32,564 nucleotides of DNA, from positions 1-32,564 of the forward strand of contig CAMLRA010000030.1 in assembly GCA_946482325.1 (NCBI GenBank), written 5' to 3'. The notes under the pieces are model-generated. The model did no database searches, was not told the origin of the DNA, and saw only the letters and a list, made by a program, of their open reading frames with translations. This document shows, piece by piece, positions 1-10,255 of this stretch. The translations under genes were made by a program, and so were the position numbers. The stretch comes from an uncultured Chromatiaceae bacterium. GTDB lineage: Bacteria > Pseudomonadota > Gammaproteobacteria > Enterobacterales > Alteromonadaceae. How positions within the stretch are numbered: the first letter of the stretch is position 1; every line of letters begins with the position of its first letter.

Positions 1-6
1 GCGCGC

Positions 7-34
7 ATTATAGGCCGTCAGGAAAGTTACGCAA
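7..34 (-). promoter_or_regulatory. Possible strong promoter pointing out of the left edge
   Basis: On the minus strand a perfect TATAAT (bases 7-12) is followed by the GC-only run GCGCGC up to the window edge. A weak -35 TTGCGT (29-34) lies 16 bases upstream, and beyond it is an AT-rich stretch (about 35-60) resembling an UP element. A GC-rich discriminator after a consensus -10 is typical of stringently controlled stable-RNA promoters. The gene it would serve lies outside the window, so this is inference from the motif alone. Confidence 0.4.
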
Positions 35-143
35 GCTTAAATTTGAGAAAAGTTGATGTTTTGAGATCGTTCGGGTGTTTTTTGCTCGAACTGCTGTTTT
101 TATCGCAAATAGCCGGCTATAAACCAGCCGCTGCGCAGACAAA

Positions 144-171
144 GAAGCCAATCGAGGCAGCGATTGGCTTC
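144..171 (-). terminator. Terminator downstream of the metA-metH operon
   Basis: A perfect 11-base-pair inverted repeat (144-154 with 161-171) encloses a 6-base loop. Read on the minus strand it is followed by TTTGTCT, a modest U-tract. It lies about 33 bases after the stop of the C-terminal MetH gene, as expected for an intrinsic terminator. Confidence 0.7.
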
Positions 172-203
172 TGTTACCTACTCTATATAGCAGTTAGTAT
201 TGG

Positions 204-2831
204 TTAGCGCAGGTTTGGCGCTAACCAGGTTTCAGCTTCCGTGCGGCTCCAGCCTTTCTTCGCTGCATATTCTGACAGCTGATCTTCGCCAATCTTGCTG
301 ACCGCGAAGTACTTGCTGTCCGGATGCGATAAGTACCAGCCCGATACTGCAGCCCCCGGCCACATCGCAAAGCTTTCCGTCAGCAACATACCGATCTTTG
401 CCTCTGCATCTAATAACGAGAACAACGTGCCCTTCTCAGTATGTTCAGGACAAGCCGGATAACCCGGTGCCGGACGAATGCCCTGATAGGCTTCGCGAAT
501 TAACTGCTCATTGTCCAGTTGCTCATTTGCGGCATAACCCCAGTATTCTTTGCGTACTCTTATATGCAGATACTCAGCCAGTGCCTCGGCTAAGCGATCT
601 GCCAGCGCCTTGACCATAATACTGTTGTAATCGTCATGCGCTTTGGCAAATTCAGCGGCAAACTCGTCAGCACCAAAACCGGTACTGACAGCAAAGGCAC
701 CGATATAGTCAGGAATACCAGAATCCACCGGAGCGATGAAATCGGCTAACGAGCAGTTTGGCGCTTTGTTACGAAGCGCCACTTGCTGGCGCAGATTAAA
801 CAAACGACAGCGCTCAGTAGTGCGTTTTTCGTCGGTCCAGATAATAATGTCATCGCCATCACTGTTGGCCGGGAACAAACCGAAGACAGCGCGTCCCTTA
901 ACTCTCTGCTCGTCGAGCATCCGATCCAACATCGCATTGGCATCCTGATACACCCGGCGCGCTTCCAGCCCTATTTCAGCATGGTTCAGAATGGCCGGGA
1001 ATTTGCCAGATAATTGCCAGGTCAGGAAAAACGGTGTCCAGTCGATGTAATCACGCAGCACCTCCAATTCAACATCCTGCCAGACATGCACACCGGGCTG
1101 TAGCGGCGCCGGCGCGACTTTTTGCAAATCCAGTGGAAAGCGATTGGCGCGCGCCTGTTCGAGGGTCAGCATTTCTTCATGTTTACGGCTGCGCTGATGT
1201 TGTTCGACGACACGGATATATTCGTCCTGCACCCGCGCCAGATAGTCAGGTTTTAGTTCGGCCGAAATCAGCGACTGAACCACAGACACACTGCGCGACG
1301 CATTCGGCACGTACACAACGCCATGTGCATAATGCGGCGCAATTTTAATTGCAGTGTGCGCTTTGGAGGTGGTGGCACCACCAATTAACAGTGGAATGGT
1401 AAAACCAAGCCGGGTCATTTCTTTAGCGACATGTACCATCTCGTCTAAAGATGGCGTGATCAAACCAGACAATCCGATGACATCGACATTCAGCTCTTTG
1501 GCTTTTTGCAGCAAAGTGGCACAAGGCACCATCACACCAAGGTCAATCACCTCATAGTTATTACATTGCAGTACCACACCAACAATATTTTTGCCGATAT
1601 CGTGCACATCACCTTTCACGGTGGCCATCAGCACTTTGCCCTGGGTCGTGGCACCGGAGCCGGCTTTTTCTGCCTCTATATAAGGTTGCAGATAAGCAAC
1701 GGCCTTTTTCATTACGCGCGCAGATTTCACCACCTGCGGCAGAAACATCTTCCCTTCGCCAAACAAGTCACCGACGACATTCATGCCATCCATCAGCGGG
1801 CCTTCAATCACATGTAGCGGACGTTCGACACTTAAGCGCGCCTCTTCGGTATCCTGATCGATAAAATCTGTAATCCCTTTGACCAGTGCATGCTCCAGCC
1901 GCTTGGCAACTGGCCAGCTGCGCCAGGCATCGTCTTCCTTCACTGCAACCGTGCCTTTGCCATTAAACTGTGCCGCAATCTCCAGCAGACGTTCAGTGGC
2001 ATCCGGGCGGCGGTTTAACACCACATCTTCAACACGTTCTTTTAGCAGCTCCGGGATATCATCATAAACCGCCAACTGACCCGCGTTGACAATACCCATG
2101 TCCATGCCAGCTTTGATGGCGTGATACAAAAATACTGAATGGATAGCTTCGCGGACGGGATCATTACCACGGAAGGAAAATGACACGTTCGACACACCAC
2201 CGGAAATTTTCGCATGCGGGCATAACCGCTTTATCTCACGGGTGGCTTCGATAAAATCAACGGCATAGTTATTGTGTTCTTCGATACCGGTAGCGACCGC
2301 GAAGATATTCGGATCAAAGATAATGTCCTGCGGTGGAAAGCCAATTTGTTCGACCAGAATCTTATATGCACGTTGGCAAATTTCGACTTTGCGGACTTTG
2401 GTATCGGCCTGCCCCACTTCATCAAACGCCATCACGACCACAGCGGCGCCGTATCGACGTAGTAATTTCGCCTGCTGAATAAAAGGCGCTTCGCCCTCTT
2501 TTAAGGAAATCGAATTGACTACCGCTTTACCCTGAATACATTTCAGCGCGGCTTCAATCACTTCCCATTTCGACGAGTCGACCATGATCGGAACCCGTGC
2601 GATATCCGGCTCACTGGCCAGCAAGTTCAGATAACGCACCATGGCAGCTTTGCTGTCGAGCATCGCCTCGTCCATGTTGATATCGATGATTTGGGCACCG
2701 TTTTCGACTTGCTGACGCGCAACATCCAAAGCAGCTTCAAACTTGCCGTCCATAATCAGTTTTTTGAAGCGGGCAGACCCCGTGACGTTGGTGCGTTCAC
2801 CAATGTTGATAAAGCGGGCTTGTTGTTGCAT
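204..2831 (-). CDS. metH: Methionine synthase (cobalamin-dependent), folate/B12/reactivation polypeptide
   Basis: This is the C-terminal two thirds of MetH as a separate protein of about 875 residues. It binds methyltetrahydrofolate and cobalamin and carries the SAM-dependent reactivation domain, so it should work with the homocysteine-binding polypeptide encoded just upstream. The folate domain starts at [15 protein letters not shown] (about 11-25). The B12 motif GDVHDIGKN (about 409-417) has the cobalt-ligating His. The activation domain shows [12 protein letters not shown] (about 788-799) and [15 protein letters not shown] (about 821-835). The ATG at 2831 overlaps the upstream stop as TAATG; a GTG two codons earlier (2837) is also possible. 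Together the two proteins match the 1,227-residue E. coli enzyme in length, with no visible gap. The gene is last in the metA operon. Confidence 0.95.
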   Translation of the reverse strand: MQQQARFINIGERTNVTGSARFKKLIMDGKFEAALDVARQQVENGAQIIDINMDEAMLDSKAAMVRYLNLLASEPDIARVPIMVDSSKWEVIEAALKCIQGKAVVNSISLKEGEAPFIQQAKLLRRYGAAVVVMAFDEVGQADTKVRKVEICQRAYKILVEQIGFPPQDIIFDPNIFAVATGIEEHNNYAVDFIEATREIKRLCPHAKISGGVSNVSFSFRGNDPVREAIHSVFLYHAIKAGMDMGIVNAGQLAVYDDIPELLKERVEDVVLNRRPDATERLLEIAAQFNGKGTVAVKEDDAWRSWPVAKRLEHALVKGITDFIDQDTEEARLSVERPLHVIEGPLMDGMNVVGDLFGEGKMFLPQVVKSARVMKKAVAYLQPYIEAEKAGSGATTQGKVLMATVKGDVHDIGKNIVGVVLQCNNYEVIDLGVMVPCATLLQKAKELNVDVIGLSGLITPSLDEMVHVAKEMTRLGFTIPLLIGGATTSKAHTAIKIAPHYAHGVVYVPNASRSVSVVQSLISAELKPDYLARVQDEYIRVVEQHQRSRKHEEMLTLEQARANRFPLDLQKVAPAPLQPGVHVWQDVELEVLRDYIDWTPFFLTWQLSGKFPAILNHAEIGLEARRVYQDANAMLDRMLDEQRVKGRAVFGLFPANSDGDDIIIWTDEKRTTERCRLFNLRQQVALRNKAPNCSLADFIAPVDSGIPDYIGAFAVSTGFGADEFAAEFAKAHDDYNSIMVKALADRLAEALAEYLHIRVRKEYWGYAANEQLDNEQLIREAYQGIRPAPGYPACPEHTEKGTLFSLLDAEAKIGMLLTESFAMWPGAAVSGWYLSHPDSKYFAVSKIGEDQLSEYAAKKGWSRTEAETWLAPNLR

Positions 2832-3895
2832 TACCACTCCAACGAAAAGGCTTCAAGACCAGCCAGATTAAAACTGTGACTCACCGGTTTCGGCACGCGT
2901 GGCGGTAAGCCGGCGACGACATCGGCAATGACCCGGATGTGCTCAGGTGTGGTACCACAGCACCCGCCAACAATATTAATAAAATTGTGAGTCGCCCAAT
3001 CTTTGATTTCTGCGGCCATGTCAGTCGCGTTCAAATCGTATTCGCCAAACTCATTTGGCAAGCCAGCATTTGGATGTACAGAAGTCGCACATTCGGCGAT
3101 ATCCGCCATAATCTCGACATAAGGCCGCAACAAATCCGGGCCCAGCGCGCAGTTCAGGCCAAAACTGACCGGTTCGACATGCGCCAGAGAGTGATAAAAA
3201 GCTTCAGTGGTCTGGCCCGACAAAGTCCGGCCTGATGCATCCGTGATAGTGCCGGAGATCATCACCGGCAATTTATAACCGAGTTCATCAAACACCTGCA
3301 GCACAGCAAAAGCGGCGGCTTTGGCATTTAATGTATCAAAAATGGTTTCCAGCATGATGAGGTCAGCACCACCTTCAATCAGCGCATGCGTTGCCTCGGT
3401 ATAAGCAGCAACCAGCTGATCAAAGCTGACATTGCGATAGCCCGGGTCATTCACATCCGGTGAAATCGATGCTGTGCGGTTTGTCGGCCCCAGAATACCA
3501 GCGACAAACCGTGGTTTTGCCGGATTTTTTGCGGTGAATTCATCGCAGGCCTGCCGCGCAAGACGCGCCGCTTCGCGGTTAATCCGTGCGGCCAGATGCG
3601 ACATATCGTAATCCGCCATAGCAATGGTCGTGGCGTTAAAACTGTTGGTTTCCAGAATATCCGCGCCGGCTTCAAGATATTGCCGGTGAATAGATAAAAT
3701 CACCTCTGGCTTAGTCAATACGAGTAAATCGTTATTGCCTTTCAGGTCCGAAGGCCAGTCTGCGAATTCAGCGCCGCGATAATCGTGTTCCTGCAGCTGA
3801 TAGTTCTGGATCATGGTGCCCATAGCGCCGTCCAGCACTAAAATTCGCTGCGTCAGTAATTGTTTAAATTGGTCTGCGGTCAGCCGGGTAATCAT
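2831..3895 (-). CDS. metH: Methionine synthase, homocysteine-binding polypeptide (split MetH N-terminal part)
   Basis: This 354-residue protein is the homocysteine S-methyltransferase barrel of MetH. It shows [10 protein letters not shown] near the N-terminus and the three zinc-binding cysteines: Cys249 in GLNCALG, and Cys312 and Cys313 in [10 protein letters not shown]. It ends at the linker where the E. coli enzyme passes into its folate domain, so the break falls at a domain boundary. Its ATG overlaps the metA stop as ATGA, and its own TAA overlaps the ATG of the next gene as TAATG. This suggests translational coupling and near-equal production of the two halves. A frameshift or sequencing error is unlikely given the clean junction. 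The symbol is the family name; a number would be arbitrary. Confidence 0.95.
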   Translation of the reverse strand: MITRLTADQFKQLLTQRILVLDGAMGTMIQNYQLQEHDYRGAEFADWPSDLKGNNDLLVLTKPEVILSIHRQYLEAGADILETNSFNATTIAMADYDMSHLAARINREAARLARQACDEFTAKNPAKPRFVAGILGPTNRTASISPDVNDPGYRNVSFDQLVAAYTEATHALIEGGADLIMLETIFDTLNAKAAAFAVLQVFDELGYKLPVMISGTITDASGRTLSGQTTEAFYHSLAHVEPVSFGLNCALGPDLLRPYVEIMADIAECATSVHPNAGLPNEFGEYDLNATDMAAEIKDWATHNFINIVGGCCGTTPEHIRVIADVVAGLPPRVPKPVSHSFNLAGLEAFSLEW

Positions 3896-4824
3896 GCTTC
3901 TCTCCCCTCGCCTACGCGCGCTAAATCAAATGGTGTGGCCTGATAGACATAATAATTCAGCCAATTGCTGAATAACAAAAAGGCATGGCTCTGCCACAGC
4001 TTCATTGGACCTTTAGTTGGATCGTTATCACGAAAGTAATTTTCCGGCACTTTAGGGTTTAAGCCGGCGGCAAGGTCACGCTGATATTCATCGTTTAAAG
4101 TGGTTAAATCATATTCCGGGTGACCAGTGACAAAAATCCGGCTACCGCTGGAGTTTTGCAATAAATAGGCGCCGGTAACGTCGGCTTCGGCCAACACATG
4201 AATATCCGCATGCTGCTGATACTTTTGTTTTGGTACTTGAGCATAGCGTGAATGCGGCACGAGGAAACTGTCATCAAAACCACGCACTAGCGGACACAAA
4301 GGTTGCACTACATTTTGCCAATACACGCCGGACAGCTTTTCGCCGCGGATCTCCCGCTGCAAACCATAGTAATAATAAAGCGCTGCGTGCGCCGCCCAAC
4401 AGAGGAATAATGTAGATGTGACGTGTCTATCGGCCCAGGCCAGTATTTCGGATAACTGCGGCCAGTAACTGACATCCTCATAATCGACCAGCCCAAGTGG
4501 AGCGCCGGTAATGATCAAACCATCATAGTTTTGCTGCTGGACATCAGAAAAATAACGATAAAAGCAGTTAAGATGACTTTCCGGCGTGTGTTTACTGACA
4601 TGGTTGTCCAGCCGGATTAACTCAATATCCACTTGCAAAGGGCTATTTGCCAGCAACCGTAACAACTGAATTTCTGTGGTCACTTTGTTAGGCATCAGGT
4701 TCAAAATGGCAATGCGCAGCGGCCTGATGTCCTGAGTACGGGCCCGGCTTTCAGTGATCACAAAAACATTTTCTGCCGATAAAGCTTCCACGGCCGGTAA
4801 TTGATCTATCACTTTAATTGGCAT
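3892..4824 (-). CDS. metA: Homoserine O-succinyltransferase
   Basis: MetA activates L-homoserine by acylation, the first committed step of methionine synthesis. The protein is 310 residues (E. coli 309) and aligns from end to end. The catalytic Cys142 in FLCWAAHAA and the His235 and Glu237 pair in TGHPEYD fall at the same numbers as in E. coli. Enzymes of this family may use succinyl-CoA or acetyl-CoA; succinyl is assumed from likeness to the enterobacterial enzyme. The ATG at 4824 has a GGAG ribosome site 7 bases upstream. It heads an operon with both metH genes (4-base ATGA overlap). Tandem met boxes about 55-80 bases upstream indicate MetJ repression. Confidence 0.96.
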   Translation of the reverse strand: MPIKVIDQLPAVEALSAENVFVITESRARTQDIRPLRIAILNLMPNKVTTEIQLLRLLANSPLQVDIELIRLDNHVSKHTPESHLNCFYRYFSDVQQQNYDGLIITGAPLGLVDYEDVSYWPQLSEILAWADRHVTSTLFLCWAAHAALYYYYGLQREIRGEKLSGVYWQNVVQPLCPLVRGFDDSFLVPHSRYAQVPKQKYQQHADIHVLAEADVTGAYLLQNSSGSRIFVTGHPEYDLTTLNDEYQRDLAAGLNPKVPENYFRDNDPTKGPMKLWQSHAFLLFSNWLNYYVYQATPFDLARVGEGREA

Positions 4825-4877
4825 AACAGCTCCACATCACCACAAAGATGCGTCACTTTGCCGAATCACCTGCGAAT

Positions 4878-4883
4878 TGTCAA
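4878..4883 (-). promoter_or_regulatory. Possible -35 element of the metA promoter
   Basis: A perfect TTGACA on the minus strand lies right beside and slightly over the met boxes, 54 bases from the metA ATG. The hexamer 17 bases further on (CAAAGT) is a poor -10, so the promoter assignment is tentative. Occupied met boxes here would cover the -35 region. Confidence 0.4.
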
Positions 4884-4904
4884 CTTCTATACGTTTAGAC
4901 GTCT
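4881..4904. promoter_or_regulatory. Tandem met boxes (MetJ operator)
   Basis: Bases 4897-4904 read AGACGTCT, the exact 8-base met-box consensus. The neighbouring octamers in phase match at 6 of 8 (4889-4896, ATACGTTT) and 5 of 8 (4881-4888, CAACTTCT) positions. MetJ binds two or more adjacent octamers cooperatively with S-adenosylmethionine as co-repressor. The site lies between metA and the divergent gene at 4971, so it could act on one or both. Confidence 0.8.
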
Positions 4905-4914
4905 ATTTGTTATT

Positions 4915-4943
4915 TTGAAATACTCTCGTTTCAGCTCTATGCT
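4915..4943 (+). promoter_or_regulatory. Probable sigma-70 promoter for the secreted binding-protein gene
   Basis: TTGAAA (4915-4920) and TATGCT (4938-4943) are separated by 17 bases on the plus strand. The predicted start near 4950 would leave a leader of about 20 bases before the ATG at 4971. The -35 lies 10 bases from the met boxes. Confidence 0.5.
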
Positions 4944-4970
4944 GGAAGACATCTAAGATTCGGAGTGGCC

Positions 4971-5924
4971 ATGAAAATATTGGGGTGCATCTGCGGTCTG
5001 GTGCTCAGCCTGACCTGTGTCGCCGAGCCTGTTTTACCAAAACCCGAGGAAATTCCGGTTTATATTCGTGACGATGTCTACGAAGATTATCTGAAGTTTC
5101 TCAATGGCCGGCCTGTATTGAGCATTGTAGATTTCCGCGGTATCACTATGCGCCGTGATGTTGCCGATATGGTGTTGTTGCAGCAAGCTCTAGCGTTAGG
5201 TGGTTTTACCAAGAATTTTTATTATCAACCTGGCAAATTTAATTTCCGCAATACCAAGATGCTGGGAAGTGGCGATTCGTTGCTAAGTTTTGATACCTAT
5301 TGGCTGACAGACGCAAAAGCGCTCGCGGGGAAAGTTTATATCAGCGAACCAGTAGTGCGACGCGGTGAATACTTAGCAGGCATATATACCAGCCCAGAGA
5401 ATCTGCCGGTGCTTCGCACCCGGACGTTAAAGGATCTACGTGAATTTAGCGGCGTGTCTACACCGAAGTGGCGTACTGACTGGGATACGATGCAGGCCTT
5501 AGGATTAAGAGAGCTTGTACAGGAAGATGAATGGCTTAGTCAGGCCCGGATGGTCCATATGCGTTGGGTTGATTTTATGCTGATGCCTTTTTTTCATGAT
5601 GAAAATGGTATCTATCAACTGGAACAACTGCGCTTAAAGGTAGTGCCTGGTGTCGCCATTTTACTCAATGACAGTCGGCATTTTGTGATCAGTAAATCTC
5701 ATCCTGACGGCCGCTTTGCTAACGAGGCGCTGAATAAAGGGCTCAGAATTTTGCGGGAAAATGGCAGAATTGAGCAGTTATACAAACAAGCTGGCTTCAT
5801 GTTGCCAGAAAATTCAGTGCAGATATTAAATTTACCAGCAGCGGCGAAGCCCATCACAAAGCCTGCTGTAGATTCCACGTCGGCCGCCGAGACTGCGCCG
5901 ACGATTCAGGGGCATGAGCGTTAA
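4971..5924 (+). CDS. Secreted periplasmic substrate-binding-like protein
   Basis: I do not recognise a specific family member. The protein has 317 residues, with a Sec signal peptide (MKILGCICGLVLSLTCVAEP) and cleavage probably after residue 18. The mature part resembles family-3 solute-binding proteins. The segment near residues 260-280 (NKGLRILRENGRIEQLYKQAGF) is typical of the last helix of that fold. The C-terminal tail is rich in Ala, Pro and Thr. No transporter genes are adjacent, so a sensory or orphan role is as likely as transport. ATG 4971 is preferred over GTG 4965 because CGGAG (4961-4965) is correctly spaced for it. The gene is divergent from metA and shares its MetJ-operator region, but a link to methionine is not shown. 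Confidence 0.8.
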   Translation: MKILGCICGLVLSLTCVAEPVLPKPEEIPVYIRDDVYEDYLKFLNGRPVLSIVDFRGITMRRDVADMVLLQQALALGGFTKNFYYQPGKFNFRNTKMLGSGDSLLSFDTYWLTDAKALAGKVYISEPVVRRGEYLAGIYTSPENLPVLRTRTLKDLREFSGVSTPKWRTDWDTMQALGLRELVQEDEWLSQARMVHMRWVDFMLMPFFHDENGIYQLEQLRLKVVPGVAILLNDSRHFVISKSHPDGRFANEALNKGLRILRENGRIEQLYKQAGFMLPENSVQILNLPAAAKPITKPAVDSTSAAETAPTIQGHER

Positions 5925-5927
5925 CTG

Positions 5928-5957
5928 CAAAAAAATGGCCCGTCTGGGTCATTTTTT
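5928..5957. terminator. Bidirectional terminator between the binding-protein gene and recA
   Basis: AAAAAATGGCCC and GGGTCATTTTTT pair with one G-T wobble around a 4-base loop, giving a T-run on both strands. It begins 4 bases after the stop of the plus-strand gene and lies about 70 bases beyond the end of recA, so it can end both transcripts. Confidence 0.8.
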
Positions 5958-6024
5958 GTGTCAGTTCTGTACAGCAAGTCTGTCAATCGCAGAAAGACTT
6001 GCCACACAGTTGTCAGCGTTCAGC

Positions 6025-7080
6025 TTAAAACTCTTCATCAAGCTCAACGGGTTCAGCAGATAACTCTTCGATAGCCGGAGCGCCTTTAGTCGGCTGCAAT
6101 AACAAACGGTTACGCAATTCTGTTTCGATCTCTTGCGCCACAGCCGGGTTTTCCGCCAGATACTTCATCGCATTGGCTTTACCCTGACCGATTTTATTGC
6201 CTTTATAGGCGTACCAGGCACCGGCTTTATCAACCAGCTTCTCCGCAACACCTAAGTCAATCAGCTCGCCGGTTTTGCTGATACCTGCACCATACTGGAT
6301 AATGAATTCGGCCTGACGGAATGGTGGCGCAACTTTGTTTTTCACAACTTTAACACGGGTCTCGTTACCAACAACTTCTTCGCCTTCTTTGACAGAACCA
6401 ATCCGGCGGATATCCAGGCGGACTGAAGCGTAGAATTTCAGGGCGTTACCACCGGTGGTCGTTTCCGGGTTACCGAACATCACACCGATTTTCATCCGGA
6501 TTTGGTTGATGAAAATACATAAGGTGTTTGAGCGTTTGATATTACCGGTCAGTTTACGCAGTGCTTGTGACATCAGGCGGGCTTGGAGACCGACGTGACT
6601 GTCACCCATATCGCCTTCAATTTCTGCTTTTGGTGTCAGGGCGGCTACAGAGTCGACGATAATCACGTCTACAGCTGCAGATCGGACCAACATGTCACAA
6701 ATTTCTAAGGCTTGTTCGCCGGTGTCTGGTTGGGACACTAATAAATCTTCGACTTTCACACCAAGTTTGCCTGCATAAATCGGGTCCAGTGCATGCTCAG
6801 CGTCAATAAAAGCACAGGTTTTACCCATTTTCTGCGCTTCGGCAATAACTTGTAATGTTAAAGTTGTTTTACCGGAAGATTCAGGACCGTAGATCTCAAC
6901 AATACGACCACAAGGCAAACCGCCAATGCCAAGAGCGATGTCCAGCCCCAGAGAGCCGGTAGAAATCGCATCGATCTCCAGTGACGTGTTGTCACCCAAC
7001 TTCATGATTGAACCTTTACCGAACTGACGCTCGATTTGGCTTAAGGCTGCGCTGAGGGCTTTTTGTTTATTGTCGTCCAT
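6025..7080 (-). CDS. recA: Recombinase RecA
   Basis: RecA is the ATP-dependent DNA strand-exchange protein and the co-protease for LexA in the SOS response. The protein is 351 residues (E. coli 353), with Walker A GPESSGKT at 65-72, Walker [13 protein letters not shown] near 138-149, and the loop regions [15 protein letters not shown] and [20 protein letters not shown]. It ends in the usual acidic tail (ELDEEF). The ATG at 7080 follows a GGAG ribosome site at 6 bases. A perfect LexA box 35-50 bases upstream shows SOS control. It lies downstream of pncC on the same strand with a 42-base gap. Nothing is unusual in the protein. Confidence 0.99.
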   Translation of the reverse strand: MDDNKQKALSAALSQIERQFGKGSIMKLGDNTSLEIDAISTGSLGLDIALGIGGLPCGRIVEIYGPESSGKTTLTLQVIAEAQKMGKTCAFIDAEHALDPIYAGKLGVKVEDLLVSQPDTGEQALEICDMLVRSAAVDVIIVDSVAALTPKAEIEGDMGDSHVGLQARLMSQALRKLTGNIKRSNTLCIFINQIRMKIGVMFGNPETTTGGNALKFYASVRLDIRRIGSVKEGEEVVGNETRVKVVKNKVAPPFRQAEFIIQYGAGISKTGELIDLGVAEKLVDKAGAWYAYKGNKIGQGKANAMKYLAENPAVAQEIETELRNRLLLQPTKGAPAIEELSAEPVELDEEF

Positions 7081-7114
7081 CTGGAACTCCGGAAAAAAGG
7101 TTTCGCCTGAAATG

Positions 7115-7130
7115 CTGTATGCTCATACAG
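7115..7130 (-). promoter_or_regulatory. LexA (SOS) box of recA
   Basis: Read on the minus strand the site is CTGTATGAGCATACAG, a perfect CTGT-N8-ACAG operator whose spacer and flanking TA match the E. coli recA operator as I recall it. It overlaps the TGA stop of pncC (7123-7125), so the recA promoter lies inside the end of the neighbouring gene. A weak -35 (TTCAAC) is placed just upstream of the box. Confidence 0.95.
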
Positions 7131-7635
7131 TAGTTGAATCAGTTTGTGCTGTCAACAACTGAATCATCTGCTGCAAAGCAAAATCGATACTTTGTTGCCG
7201 GACCGCCGCTCTGTCGCCATGCAGTAAAATGCGAACTGTTGCGACAGCGCCCAGCAGATAAAAACCAAAACAGACAGTCCCGACCGGTTTTAACGCACTG
7301 CCACCATCCGGGCCGGCGATACCTGATACGGCGATAGCACAGTCAGCGCCGGCAGCCGCTGCAGCGCCGCTGGCCATTTCACCGACCGTCTCTTCGCTGA
7401 CAGCGCCAAACTGCAGTAATGTCGCGCTTTTAACGCCCAGTAACTGCTGTTTGGCTTTATTGCTGTAAGTGACAAAACTGCGGTCCAGGTAAGCAGAGCT
7501 GCCGGGGATTGCGGTCAAGGCGTAGGAGATCCCACCGCCGGTACAGGATTCGGCGGTGGTGATGCTGAGCTTTTTCCGCAATAATAGCTGACCCAGTGCA
7601 GAGGCCAGTGTCTCGGTGTGGGCCGGAACTGTCAT
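7123..7635 (-). CDS. pncC: Nicotinamide-nucleotide amidohydrolase PncC (CinA C-terminal domain family)
   Basis: This protein deamidates nicotinamide mononucleotide, returning it to NAD synthesis. The 171-residue form matches the stand-alone E. coli enzyme (165). Conserved family blocks are [12 protein letters not shown] near residues 25-36, [22 protein letters not shown] and the GIAGPDGGS loop. The reading frame is open to 7743, but that extension is not family-like and overlaps mutS. ATG 7635 is chosen because GGA lies 6 bases upstream and the length fits; ATG 7656 is an alternative. It is divergent from mutS, with only 34 bases between the chosen starts, so promoters must lie inside coding sequence. 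The recA operator overlaps its stop codon. Confidence 0.93.
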   Translation of the reverse strand: MTVPAHTETLASALGQLLLRKKLSITTAESCTGGGISYALTAIPGSSAYLDRSFVTYSNKAKQQLLGVKSATLLQFGAVSEETVGEMASGAAAAAGADCAIAVSGIAGPDGGSALKPVGTVCFGFYLLGAVATVRILLHGDRAAVRQQSIDFALQQMIQLLTAQTDSTTV

Positions 7636-7669
7636 TTTTATTCCATGTTGGGACATCAGAAATTTAATT

Positions 7670-10243
7670 ATGCCGTCAGAAATCCAGACCGGGCAAGCGA
7701 CAACTGCCCATACGCCGATGATGCAACAATACCTCGCGCTCAAAGCAGAAAATCCCGAGATTTTATTGTTTTACCGAATGGGCGATTTTTATGAACTGTT
7801 TTATGACGACGCAAAAAAAGCGGCTGCGTTGCTGGATATTTCGCTGACTAAACGCGGTCAGTCGGCTGGAGCTCCTATCCCGATGGCCGGCGTACCACAT
7901 CATGCGGTGGAAAACTATCTGGCACGGCTGGTACAGCTTGGTGAATCCGTGGCGATTTGTGAGCAAGTTGGCGATCCGGCGACCAGTAAAGGCCCGGTGG
8001 ATCGCAAAGTGGTACGGGTTGTCACCCCGGGCACTGTCACCGACGAAGCCTTACTGCAGGAACGTCAGGACACTTTACTGGCTGCGGTTTATCAGCATAA
8101 ACAACAATTTGGTCTGGCGTATATGGATTTAAGTGCCGGTCGTTTTGTCCTGACGGAACTGCCAAGCCAGGACGACCTCGCCGCGCTGTTACAACGGCTG
8201 AATCCAGCTGAATTATTGTATTGTGAGGACCAGCCCTTACCGGAGTTGGTATTGGCGCGCAAAGGCGCCCGCCGCCGGCCGGTGTGGGATTTTGAACAAA
8301 GCAGCGCTGAACGCGCTTTATGCCAGCAATTCGGCACCCGCGATTTACAGAGCTTTGGCGTGCAAGACGCCCGCTTTGGCCTGATGGCCGCCGGCTGCCT
8401 GCTGCAATATGTCAAAGATACTCAACGCGCCAATTTGCCGCACTTACGCAGTATCTCGCAGGAAAAACACAGCGACCATATCGTGCTGGACGCAGCGACC
8501 CGGCGCAATCTGGAGCTCACCCAAACCCTGAATGGCCAATATGCGCATTCCCTTGCTGCAGTGCTGGACCAGTGTCAGACCGCGATGGGCAGCCGCTTAT
8601 TAAAACGTTGGATCCACGCCCCGCTGCGCGATCAGGCCATGATCACAGCACGCCATCAGGCCGTCGGTGAATTGCAACAATATGATGCCGAGTTACAACC
8701 ACTGCTGAAACAGATTGGTGACATCGAGCGGATTGTTGCCCGGCTGGCGCTGCGCAGTGCCCGGCCGCGAGATTTCGCCAGATTACGTCAGGCACTGCAG
8801 CAATTGCCGGAACTGACACCGCTGCTGAGCCAGCTGCAAAGCCAACGTTTACAGCAACTGGCTGCAGACTGCGAGCCCATGCCTGCCCTGACTGAATTGT
8901 TAGAGCGCGCCATTATCGACAATCCGCCGGTGCTTATTCGCGATGGCGGTGTCATCGCCGAAGGTTATTCAGCCGAACTTGATCAATGGCGGGCTTTAGC
9001 CAAAGGTGCGACCGATTATCTGGAACAGCTGGAGCAACGCGAAAAAGCCCGTACCGGTATTGCCTCGCTCAAGGTCGGGTTTAATAAAGTGGCCGGTTAT
9101 TACATCGAAACCGGCCGTGCCGCGGCCGATGCGGTACCGCCGGACTATATCCGCCGTCAGACACTGAAAAATAATGAACGTTACATTATTCCGGAACTAA
9201 AGGAATATGAGGACAAAGTGCTAGGCAGCGAAAGCAAAGCACTGGCGCTGGAAAAACAGCTGTATGAACAACTGTTTGATTTGATTGCGCCAGACTTAGC
9301 CGCCTTGCAACAACTCGCAGCCAGCTTGTCGGAACTGGATGTCCTGACCAACTTCGCTGAACGCGCAGTGCGGCTCAATTACTGTCAACCAACGCTTGTG
9401 GCAGAAACCGGTATCCATATCGAGCAAGGCCGTCATCCGGTTGTGGAGCAGATGACCAGTGAGCCTTTCATTGCGAACCCGTTGGAGTTAACACCAAAAC
9501 GGCATTTGTTGGTCGTAACAGGTCCGAATATGGGCGGTAAATCGACATACATGCGCCAGGCTGCCTTGATAGTGTTGATGGCTTATATCGGTAGTTTTGT
9601 GCCGGCGCAAGCGGCCACTTTGGGGCCGGTGGATCGGATCTTTACCCGGGTCGGCGCTTCCGACGATCTGGCGTCCGGCCGTTCGACTTTTATGGTGGAA
9701 ATGACTGAAACCGCGACGATTTTGCATCACGCCACTGCGCAAAGCTTAGTGTTGATGGATGAAATTGGCCGTGGCACCAGTACTTATGATGGTTTGTCTT
9801 TGGCCTGGGCCTGTGCCGAGTACCTCGCCACGAAGCTCAAAGCACTGACGTTATTCGCCACGCACTATTTCGAATTGACGGATCTACCGTCGTTACTGAG
9901 TGGTGTTGCCAATATCCATCTGGATGCCGTTGAACATGATGAACATATTGTGTTTATGCATCAGGTGCAGCCGGGCGCAGCCAGTAAGAGTTACGGTCTG
10001 CAGGTGGCGCAGCTTGCGGGTGTGCCCAAAATCGTGATCCAGCAGGCACGGCGTAAACTTGCGGCACTGGAACAACAACCTCAGGTGGGCAACGCGGTAA
10101 GCGCTGCGCTGCCAGCGCAGGCCGATTTGTTTTCCGAGCCGGCGCCCCACCCCGTGCTGACGCAACTGGCCGGAGTTGATCCGGATGACCTGACACCAAG
10201 GCAGGCACTCGATTTATTGTTCGCCCTCAAACGCCAGCTTTAA
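7670..10243 (+). CDS. mutS: DNA mismatch repair protein MutS
   Basis: MutS recognises mismatches and small loops and recruits MutL. The protein has 857 residues from ATG 7670 (E. coli 853). The mismatch-reading Phe-x-Glu motif is in [11 protein letters not shown] near residues 35-45. Walker A is [14 protein letters not shown] (around 615-628), Walker B is [16 protein letters not shown], and the end [20 protein letters not shown] segment matches the tetramer-forming tail. An upstream GTG at 7616 would add 18 residues not seen in the family. The ATG at 7670 begins [20 protein letters not shown], which aligns with the E. coli N-terminus, although its ribosome site is weak. In many relatives mutS neighbours rpoS; here the ATP-grasp operon separates them. 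Confidence 0.98.
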   Translation: MPSEIQTGQATTAHTPMMQQYLALKAENPEILLFYRMGDFYELFYDDAKKAAALLDISLTKRGQSAGAPIPMAGVPHHAVENYLARLVQLGESVAICEQVGDPATSKGPVDRKVVRVVTPGTVTDEALLQERQDTLLAAVYQHKQQFGLAYMDLSAGRFVLTELPSQDDLAALLQRLNPAELLYCEDQPLPELVLARKGARRRPVWDFEQSSAERALCQQFGTRDLQSFGVQDARFGLMAAGCLLQYVKDTQRANLPHLRSISQEKHSDHIVLDAATRRNLELTQTLNGQYAHSLAAVLDQCQTAMGSRLLKRWIHAPLRDQAMITARHQAVGELQQYDAELQPLLKQIGDIERIVARLALRSARPRDFARLRQALQQLPELTPLLSQLQSQRLQQLAADCEPMPALTELLERAIIDNPPVLIRDGGVIAEGYSAELDQWRALAKGATDYLEQLEQREKARTGIASLKVGFNKVAGYYIETGRAAADAVPPDYIRRQTLKNNERYIIPELKEYEDKVLGSESKALALEKQLYEQLFDLIAPDLAALQQLAASLSELDVLTNFAERAVRLNYCQPTLVAETGIHIEQGRHPVVEQMTSEPFIANPLELTPKRHLLVVTGPNMGGKSTYMRQAALIVLMAYIGSFVPAQAATLGPVDRIFTRVGASDDLASGRSTFMVEMTETATILHHATAQSLVLMDEIGRGTSTYDGLSLAWACAEYLATKLKALTLFATHYFELTDLPSLLSGVANIHLDAVEHDEHIVFMHQVQPGAASKSYGLQVAQLAGVPKIVIQQARRKLAALEQQPQVGNAVSAALPAQADLFSEPAPHPVLTQLAGVDPDDLTPRQALDLLFALKRQL

Positions 10244-10255
10244 ATCGCCCGTATT

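Noticed and set aside
2820..2845. metH frameshift or pseudogene
   Set aside because: The junction is a clean TAATG at a domain boundary, and both halves align fully with no missing residues, so a true split gene is more likely than damage.
5974..6002. Second hairpin downstream of recA (GCAAGTCT / AGACTTGC)
   Set aside because: It has an 8-base-pair stem and a 13-base loop but no T-run on the recA strand. The bidirectional terminator beside it is sufficient.
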